64,000 bases of DNA from Hofstenia miamia (lineage: Eukaryota > Xenacoelomorpha > Acoela > Hofsteniidae): positions 329,532 through 393,531 of the forward strand of contig CABFPE010000510.1 in assembly GCA_900660155.1 (NCBI GenBank), read 5' to 3'. The notes beneath the pieces were generated by a model. It worked only from the letters and a program-made list of their open reading frames with translations, was not told the origin of the DNA and did no database searches. Shown here in pieces: positions 55,733 through 64,000 of this stretch. The translations under genes and the position numbers were made by a program. Within the stretch, counting starts at the first letter, position 1, and every line of letters starts with the position of its first letter.

Positions 55733-56732
55733 NNNNNNNNNNNNNNNNNNNNNNNNNNNNNNNNNNNNNNNNNNNNNNNNNNNNNNNNNNNNNNNNNNNN
55801 NNNNNNNNNNNNNNNNNNNNNNNNNNNNNNNNNNNNNNNNNNNNNNNNNNNNNNNNNNNNNNNNNNNNNNNNNNNNNNNNNNNNNNNNNNNNNNNNNNNN
55901 NNNNNNNNNNNNNNNNNNNNNNNNNNNNNNNNNNNNNNNNNNNNNNNNNNNNNNNNNNNNNNNNNNNNNNNNNNNNNNNNNNNNNNNNNNNNNNNNNNNN
56001 NNNNNNNNNNNNNNNNNNNNNNNNNNNNNNNNNNNNNNNNNNNNNNNNNNNNNNNNNNNNNNNNNNNNNNNNNNNNNNNNNNNNNNNNNNNNNNNNNNNN
56101 NNNNNNNNNNNNNNNNNNNNNNNNNNNNNNNNNNNNNNNNNNNNNNNNNNNNNNNNNNNNNNNNNNNNNNNNNNNNNNNNNNNNNNNNNNNNNNNNNNNN
56201 NNNNNNNNNNNNNNNNNNNNNNNNNNNNNNNNNNNNNNNNNNNNNNNNNNNNNNNNNNNNNNNNNNNNNNNNNNNNNNNNNNNNNNNNNNNNNNNNNNNN
56301 NNNNNNNNNNNNNNNNNNNNNNNNNNNNNNNNNNNNNNNNNNNNNNNNNNNNNNNNNNNNNNNNNNNNNNNNNNNNNNNNNNNNNNNNNNNNNNNNNNNN
56401 NNNNNNNNNNNNNNNNNNNNNNNNNNNNNNNNNNNNNNNNNNNNNNNNNNNNNNNNNNNNNNNNNNNNNNNNNNNNNNNNNNNNNNNNNNNNNNNNNNNN
56501 NNNNNNNNNNNNNNNNNNNNNNNNNNNNNNNNNNNNNNNNNNNNNNNNNNNNNNNNNNNNNNNNNNNNNNNNNNNNNNNNNNNNNNNNNNNNNNNNNNNN
56601 NNNNNNNNNNNNNNNNNNNNNNNNNNNNNNNNNNNNNNNNNNNNNNNNNNNNNNNNNNNNNNNNNNNNNNNNNNNNNNNNNNNNNNNNNNNNNNNNNNNN
56701 NNNNNNNNNNNNNNNNNNNNNNNNNNNNNNNN
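55733..56732. other. assembly gap (1,000 Ns)
   Basis: Exactly 1,000 Ns; content unknown. Confidence 1.
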
Positions 56733-57059
56733 TTTGTATTCTAGCAATGATATACAAGAAATATATTTTTAGTTTCTCTAGGTTGCTAGTTCCAGGTTGG
56801 AATGGTTACATTAATACTCAAGAATTTAATTAAAACGTTTTCCTTATACCTAACACATGTGAAAGTTTTGACCTAGAATTATGTTTATGAGTATTTCCCG
56901 GTATTTTAATCGTATTACAATGTGGTAGGTTTTTATTAGCTTGCAGAATTTCAGCAGGGTATTCAATATTGTGAGTTTTTTGGAAAGAGAATCGAAATAG
57001 AAATGTAAAATTCCTCTGTCAAAACTTAGTCAATCAAATTGTAAGTCGACGTTGCAATT

Positions 57060-57410
57060 TAGGTTTTCTACCTTAGAAGAATTAAAAGTTATTGTATGTA
57101 AATTTAGACGTTAATAAATCTTCAGATTCGACTCATTTACCTTTCTTTATATTTAAGAATTTTTTATATATTTAGTGACCACCTATTATTTGCACTTAAT
57201 CAATGCATCGTTGAAAGCGAATTTCCAGAGATAATGCAAAAATCAGATATACACCTTTATATAAAAATGGAGATCCCATTGTTGCTAAAAATTATAGTCC
57301 AATCTGAATAACGAAACCTTTTACTAAATTTTTTGAAAAAAACTGCACATACAAATCGACCATCTCCTTTACAAGTGATGCAATTATGTCAATTACCAAA
57401 AAAAATATCC
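57060..57410 (+). pseudogene. LINE reverse transcriptase, N-terminal fragment
   Basis: Plus-strand pieces read FDSFTFLYLRIFYIFSDHLL near 57125 after a small frame slip, then NQCIVESEFPEIMQKSDI near 57201. LYKNGDP-like text follows near 57260 and ITKPFTKFFEK near 57308. These are RT blocks 0 to 2 of an APE-type LINE (usually FPxxWKxAxVxPIYKxGDP...NYRPIS). Only about 110 residues are covered; the endonuclease and catalytic core are absent. Several breaks; no relation to a neighbour is visible. Confidence 0.6.
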
Positions 57411-59363
57411 TCTAGTAAATCCCAATTTTTATCCAGTTGTATAGAATTTTGAAATTTTGGCGATTAAACATGTTGAAATTACGGATTTCATCAAAATTCA
57501 ATCAAGAGAAGCTACATTTTTTTCATTAACTCTGTTGTTATTTGACCGGTTTTAGACCGGTTCAAACCGGTTTACACCTATGTATTGATGCAAAATGTTG
57601 TCAACAAAAATGTTTCAGTGATTGTTCCGTATCCCAAATTATTTCCAATTTCTTAATATTAAGCTTCTATGAAAAGTAAAACAAGCTTCTGTTGACGATA
57701 AGGGGTTCTTCTTTTTATTAGAGTTTTTTAAGTCAAACATAATCGACGTCGGACCAAGTACCGGAATATAAAGTTTACGCATTCAAACAAAGGCGAATTA
57801 ATAATAATCCACGCAGTAAGAAAAATAATATTATTGAAGGCTGAAAATTGAAAGTTACTCCGGGAAATTGCAAGAAATTTGCTTACAAATGTCAGTGTTT
57901 ATTGCTTGGCGATGTTATTTTCAAACTGTGCGATAATTCAAGCAATTATCTCTCTCGCTTGATTCGACCTCAATAATAATATTGAATCCATTGTTTTATA
58001 CTGATTGAAGAATGCAGGAATGATTTATTTAGAAGATTAATGGGTTGCTGCAGTAGGCCTTGACAGTTGGGAGCCCTTAAGCTTAGAGTTCTCAAAAATA
58101 ATACACATCATTTCTTACAATCAATATATGCATTTGATTCTTTTGTTATATAATCAAACAAATTTAGCAGCCCTTTCTTTGTGCAACAAAAGATCAGATT
58201 TAAAAAAAAATATATTAACAACGTATTGGAATACCGCTTATACAAATGTGGGCACTTAGTATTACTGATGGGTGGTAAGATCAACTGTGCTCCTTAAAAT
58301 TATTGAAATGAAGTTTGAATTTTATAGATTTGCATAAGATTCTAATTCAGTTAAATCAAAATATTGGTTGTATTCAATAAATGTGAAATATTGATCAATG
58401 TTTTGCCTCTTGACAATTCCTACTTTTTCCATTTCCACATTACACGAAATATTTTCTTGCTACGAAATATTTCTGTCACGCGATGGCGTACCAAAATTGA
58501 TTTCGTGTGCTATCTTAATACATGGCATAAAAAATAATGTTTAGCGATTGCTCTAAATTGGCCTGCATTTTTATGCCGTCATGAAATCTTTCGGTATGGC
58601 GAAACAATGTGCATTGTAGGGCTGCATTTTTCCAAAGAAAATTTTTTATTGATTTTGGGAGAATTAGGACTTTATAGCCCAAGGATTTTACTGAGACAAC
58701 TAGAGAATTCTTAATCGGCATAAACCATAGTAAGATATTATTTTTCCGGACTCCTTTAATCGAATGTGATTATATGCTATAAAGAGGTTTTAAGTCCTCA
58801 CTGCGATCTTCAGGATAAAATATTTATAAAGAGTGTAGTATATTTTTACAAAATCATTGCACAATGAGCTAAATACAGAACTTGACGTGATGATATCTTC
58901 CTTTCTGAGTTAAATTACGTTTTTATATTTTCCTAAATTTTAATATAGGAAAGGAATATCTTTGAATAATTAAATCTATGTGCAAATGAACAGCATATTA
59001 TTTAATAAAAGTATTCAAGCTGTGATTTCCAGATGTAGATATGTTCATATAAGTGAAATTTATAAATTGGAATGTTTAAGATCAGAAATTAAAAATTTGG
59101 TTGTTTAGAACTGGTTTTGAATGTCAATTTAACAGTATATCCAAAATCTATACCACCTTTCTTTTGTCTCGGACTGGGATATTAGCATGAAGTCCAAATA
59201 GGTTTAGGGTTATTATATACTGGTATCCAAGAAATGATTTAGGCTTGCTTAAAATTATAATTGCACCTGGATACGGCGAGAACAAATATAGGGGCCTAAA
59301 AGTTTATGGTCTTACTTCAAGCCTTAGTAATAATGCCTTCTCTTTATCATTGCAAAACAAAAT
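57411..59363. other. unassigned AT-rich DNA
   Basis: 57543-57582 holds three near-copies of ACCGGTT (a short direct repeat). No gene recognised. Confidence 0.35.
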
Positions 59364-59372
59364 CTTTCTCTA

Positions 59373-59413
<41 letters not shown>
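59364..59413. repeat. (TC)n-(TA)n compound microsatellite
   Basis: A TCTCTATCTCTCTC run passes directly into an alternating TA run. Confidence 0.9.
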
Positions 59414-59415
<2 letters not shown>

Positions 59416-62400
59416 TTTATATGAAATGTATGCAACCTCATGTGAACAAGTTGTTTTAGAAATAATATATTAAAAATAAAATTATTTTTATCATATGGCT
59501 TCACATAGAGTACATAATATACTTTTTTGCAACATTGCCATAAAATCAGAAATAATGAAATTAAAGAAAACAATTTATTTCAATGTTTTGAATAATACAA
59601 AACTTAATTTCTGCTTAATTTTTCCGTAGAGTTAGAGTAATTGCATTTCTATGTACGGTGTTTTTTATCTAATTATTGCTCACAGAGTAAGAATTGGAAG
59701 CTTAACATGTCATAAAAAGTTATTAGAATTTTCCTACTTGATATCTCAATGTTCTCACTTTGGATGACTCTTATTTCCATAGTGGCATAAAAAAGTATTT
59801 TACTCCAGGCAGCTATATTTCATAATGTCCTAGTAAAGCATTTTCAATTATAATAACGCATTCAATTTTCAAATGAATTTTTAGGACACAATCATTTATA
59901 TCAATAACTTGCCATGTTCCTCGTTTGCTGGAAGACTCAATTCATGCCATTTTTCCAGTGAAAAGGAGTCTCTTCTCTAACAAACGTAAATATTGCATCT
60001 TTAAATTCCCAATTTAGAGCATAATGATTTATTTATAATTTTAATTTCAAATTATTCAAATAACATCATTTCTACATTTCCTTTTGTGAGTATTTACACT
60101 ACTGATGTCATGTTAAATCATCACAATTAACTCCTAAAATTTCATTCATCTATGATTCCTTTAATTTCTCGAATATTAGGATTGCCTATGATTTCTACAT
60201 CATATTTTTCCAAAATTAATTTCATTATTACATAACTACTGCATGATCCCAGTAAAACTCAAACATGGAAACTTAGAAACTACTTACAAATATTTTGTTA
60301 AATTTTCAAAATGCTTTTCAAATACATGTACGTTGCAAGCTTATCATGCCTTTTAAGTAAAACAATTTCTTATTATATTTGATAACCTGGGATAAAGGCG
60401 TCAGCACGTCTCCAATCAGTAGCCTGTATATCCTAAGCCGGCTATGCCTGTGGCTAAACAACGTTTAACAAACATAGCATTATACATACATAATTTAGAG
60501 TTCATATCATAACTACTATCATTATAGTTTACGTCAAAAACAATTATTTTCCTGACATCAATGAGTCTGTTGATTAAACTTTGTTATCAGAATAGAGCAC
60601 TACCTTGTAAGAGATTGAAAAATTAGTAATTTATATTAATTCAAGAAATAAAGTTGGAACATCTGAAGTTCACGATCTTAAAACAGTAAAATTTTATGCG
60701 AGTTACTGTAATACTTTACGTGTATAGTGTAATATTTGATGTAAATTTACAGGAAGGTTTCACGAAATGTATTTTCATACATAGATAGATGTTTAAAAAA
60801 ATTCTTTTAAGAATTAAGAGCTTCGACCATTGACAAATTAACTTGCTAAATTCAGAACCAGAAACGTTACAGTACTATAGAAGTTCTTGCGTATACATTT
60901 TTCTCCTTGCGCACTATTGCCCTACCCTAGAACTATAAATACATGTTAACGAATTTGGAGGCAATTTCACCACATGTGTTACAAAAACTATAGATATAAA
61001 AAATTTTGAAGTGTAATTAAGGTTAGATTAATTTCAAAAGCCGTTTAATACAAGATATATCGTTTAATTGTTGGTAGAGACTTTAGCCGTACTTCCTTTT
61101 TTTGGATATATTCCACTGAAAATTCTTACAAGGTTATTTAATATTGATAGAAATACACTTTAAATTTCAATACACCATTTTAAACTCAAATTAAAAAATT
61201 ATACTACAAATTCAAAAAAAATGAAATTCAAATTAGCACTGAACTTAAAAACCGAAATTTATGTTCAAGAAAACCGAACTTGAAGTTAAAATACATGCTA
61301 TCAAGGATTTTAAAAGCAGTTGCTAACGAAGCACTAGAATTCCAAGCTAGCAATTCTTTACAAATTGAAACATTTAGTGGTGTTAGTAGAGAGTGCAAAT
61401 ATGAGCTTATCATGGATCCGAAACTAGCATGATAAAGATATTCACTACCCCAACGCGAAAATTTTCAGCCTGTACTTTACCCAGCCCTAAAAAGTAGATT
61501 TAATTCGCAATGCTCACATTTTGGATAATTTTCTGTTGGTTGAAAATAGCCAATATTAGCATTACTTAACATTTTAGATATTTTCAAATGGATTGGTGCG
61601 CATCTATTGTATTAATCAATCCATGCTTTGTACCCGAACCTGAACCAACCCGAAAATTTGATACCCGAACCCAGGTTTAATTCGGTACGCGATGTGACTC
61701 TCTAATACTTACATAAACGGTATTTACCAAATGATCTTAGTTTATTAGTAGCCGTAAAAATATGCATCCACAAAACCAAAAAATTTATTTGGACTAAGTT
61801 ACTATATTTCTTGTCTTAAATTTACCGCATACACAAGTAATTTTTGACTAAATTATATTATGCCGCAAAAATTCAAATAAATATCTTAAAAAATTGATAT
61901 TTCGTCTATGCATGCATTTCAAATAAACTTTGTTAAAGATACCTTCCAGATTGGCTTTTCCTAGAGTGGCTGAAGTAATTACGAAAGCTTAAAATTCAGG
62001 GAAGCGCTTCTCGAAAAATGACATATTTTGGGATGTGTCTTTAAACGATTATTAAAAATAATTGGAACAGCTAAATCTAAAAACGAAAAAAAATTGAGGT
62101 AGTTGTCTTAGATAATGTGTCTAAATGTACAGTACACAATATTAGAGGCATATGTGGGTCTTAGGCGCAAGATGGAATGCAAAGCATTTTCTCTACTTTC
62201 TCTAAATTTTTTCCATCGAATTACAGATGAGTACCGAATGCTAAACAAGAGAGAAACTGAACCTTGTAGAGAATGTTCATTATAGCCTCAGTCACTCCCA
62301 GCCTTTTTAAACGGAAATTGAAAATTTTGGAAGAAGCCTTACTTTTAATTAAGAGTTGGCTTCTTGTCAAATATGATTCAAGGTATGCTTACCTGCGAGT

Positions 62401-63352
62401 TCCCTGTAATGCCCTGAACAGGAGGCATATAGATTCTGCCAAAAATCATCAATTTTTTTCTGTTCTTTTTTTCATTTAAATGTATGTTCTGATTTAAAAA
62501 TACTTTCTCAACCTATATTCACGAATATCAATCGAAGCCATTAATGAAAATGTAAGTCGGCACTCAAGTAAAAATCAATTACATGAAATTTTTTTAGCAT
62601 TTTTCATACAATTTCTTGAAAAGAAAAGTTTGTCTAATTATACATGGATTGTATGTTGTCTTCATAAATTTGTCGAACATCGATGTAATTGCAAAGAGAA
62701 TTTAAGCTTATCTTCTGCATTTCATAAATATTGTATGGAAGCAACACCTATTACCACAATACCAAATGGTATTTTCCATTATATGAAATGCTTCAATATA
62801 ATATTTGCATAACTTAAATCCTGAAACAGTTACTACTAATCAATTTTGACCTGAAAAGTAAGAACAAATGGGACCAAATTTATTTGGCTAAAAGAAAACA
62901 GGAAAGTTTTGCCTTCCCCAAAACTATAGGAAGTTCCTATTTATGTTAATATTTTACAAAATTTGTACATTGATTTTTAATCTATGTATATTTATGCACA
63001 ATTATTCAAATCGTTAACGATTTCAATAAATTTGCTCTCATTCTCATATGTATGATCCTCGAATTTAAACGACAGTTCACGTACTTCATGTTGTTGTTCT
63101 TTCACAGCCCATGTTGAAGAATAGGCTGTCGTGAAAAGATGTATAATTTATAGAATTTTTATTTGAAAAAATTCATAACGTGAATTGTAGGTGATTGGAT
63201 GTAATTATACAATCATTTATTTAAAGAACAATCATTACGATGCATCTTTATACAGTAGCAGCAGATTTCAAAGAGATGGGCTTTTTGCTATTGTACTAAT
63301 TGAGATAGGGTATCTAACTGAGCAGGATCCACTCGATTATCTTTATTATCAA
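59414..63352. other. AT-rich DNA, nothing assigned
   Basis: No coding motif. 61630-61690 has ACCCGAACC and CCCGAAAATTTGATACCCGA phrases, on the minus strand TTCGGGTATCAAATTTTCGG, which look like the end of an old hAT-like MITE; the partner end was not found. Confidence 0.35.
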
Positions 63353-63543
63353 TGGTGTCAGTGCATGAAGACTGAATCTTTGGACCTGGGTTTATGATTA
63401 GCATTATTCTATGAAAGAGGCTGATCAATATATAAAAGACGATCACTGGTGTCAGTGCATGAAGACTGAATCTTTGGACCTGTGTTTATGATTAGCATTA
63501 CTGTATGAAAGAGGCTGATCAATATATAAAAGACGATTACTGG
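63353..63543. repeat. tandem duplication, 94-bp unit, two copies
   Basis: The unit begins TGGTGTCAGTGCATGAAGAC at 63353 and again at 63447, and ends TATAAAAGACGATCAC/GATTAC. The copies differ at only a few bases, so the duplication is recent or homogenised. Confidence 0.95.
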
Positions 63544-64000
63544 TCTAGAAACTAGATTACATTTATGCCATTCATCATTAGCAAAATTTTGGTATCAAAT
63601 TGCGTATTGTTTTTGGGTTGGAATTCTATTCCAAAGTTTCGAAGACGCTAAAAATGCCTGTATTTCTTAACTAATTAATGAATCAGTGCATTCGTTTCAC
63701 TCAGTATGCCCTTTTCTAATCTAAAAAAGTCATAAAATTTGATAGCATTTAACTGACGGTTATCTATCTGATACAAATAATTTGCAGTAGAGGAACGATT
63801 AATTAAATTTTTAAACGATATGTTCAGATTGATTACTCGGTTTTAATATTCACACTTTAATTACTATGCTTCGTTTACAGTTAAATATGTCTATAGAATT
63901 ATGTGGTCTTACTTAGCTAAATTAATATTTTCGATTAAAGCATATTGTGTTTGTAATTGAATTTTTAAAATTCATGATTTCTTTTAACATTGAGAACGTT
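63544..64000. other. unassigned AT-rich DNA
   Basis: No gene, repeat end or regulatory motif recognised. Confidence 0.4.

Noticed and set aside
1-64000. Search for tRNA, rRNA, CRISPR arrays or bacterial operons.
   Set aside because: No B-box-like GGTTCGAATCC in a cloverleaf context, no conserved rRNA blocks, no spaced direct-repeat arrays; all content is eukaryotic in type.

Overview
The window is strongly AT-rich, repeat-dense animal DNA. It has LINEs of the CR1/L2-like type with APE endonucleases, Penelope-like GIY-YIG fragments, hAT, Tc1/mariner and P-element-like transposases, many (TA)n runs, and runs of Ns from a scaffolded assembly. An invertebrate fits best. A cnidarian such as a hydrozoan is a reasonable guess from the element mix, but nothing here fixes the phylum. 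No rRNA, tRNA, CRISPR array or bacterial-style operon was seen.

Layout. 1-929: the 5' part of a hAT element on the minus strand, whose BED-finger transposase runs off the left edge. 930-11.2 kb: mostly unexplained AT-rich DNA with microsatellites and one promoter-like cluster on the minus strand near 10 kb. 11.2-15.5 kb: two decayed non-LTR retrotransposon remnants on the plus strand. 17.9-21.9 kb: a mariner end at an assembly gap, a Penelope-like fragment, and a nest of mariner, hAT and LINE. 22.6-27.1 kb: the best-preserved element, a two-ORF LINE (LINE-A, minus) with an esterase-like ORF1, an APE endonuclease plus reverse transcriptase ORF2, a 2A-like motif and (TAA)n at both ends. 27.5-28.35 kb: the only plausible host gene, an intronless type II membrane glycoprotein with no cysteine in its ectodomain. 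29.8-36.3 kb: two more LINEs of a related family in the same orientation, the second split by a Tc1-like element and a 1 kb gap. 36.4-37.8 kb: a Penelope-like GIY-YIG fragment against a LINE fragment of opposite strand. 38-49.8 kb: a gallery of DNA transposons: a fold-back element, a P-element-like remnant, a Tc1-like element split by a hAT MITE, a mariner-derived MITE, two further MITE types, and an element carrying 91-bp tandem repeats. 52.3-54.1 kb: palindromic TTTGGCAAA-rich repeats and an unrecognised reading frame. 54.7-64 kb: a second 1 kb gap, one LINE fragment, a 94-bp duplication and otherwise unassigned DNA.

The genes do not form a pathway; the window is best read as a record of layered insertions. 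Several layers can be ordered: the LINE 3' fragment at 20.9 kb is younger than the hAT around it, which is younger than the mariner fragment beside it; the hAT MITE at 43.1 kb is younger than the Tc1-like gene it splits. All family calls come from reading translated motifs and repeats by eye, without database searches.
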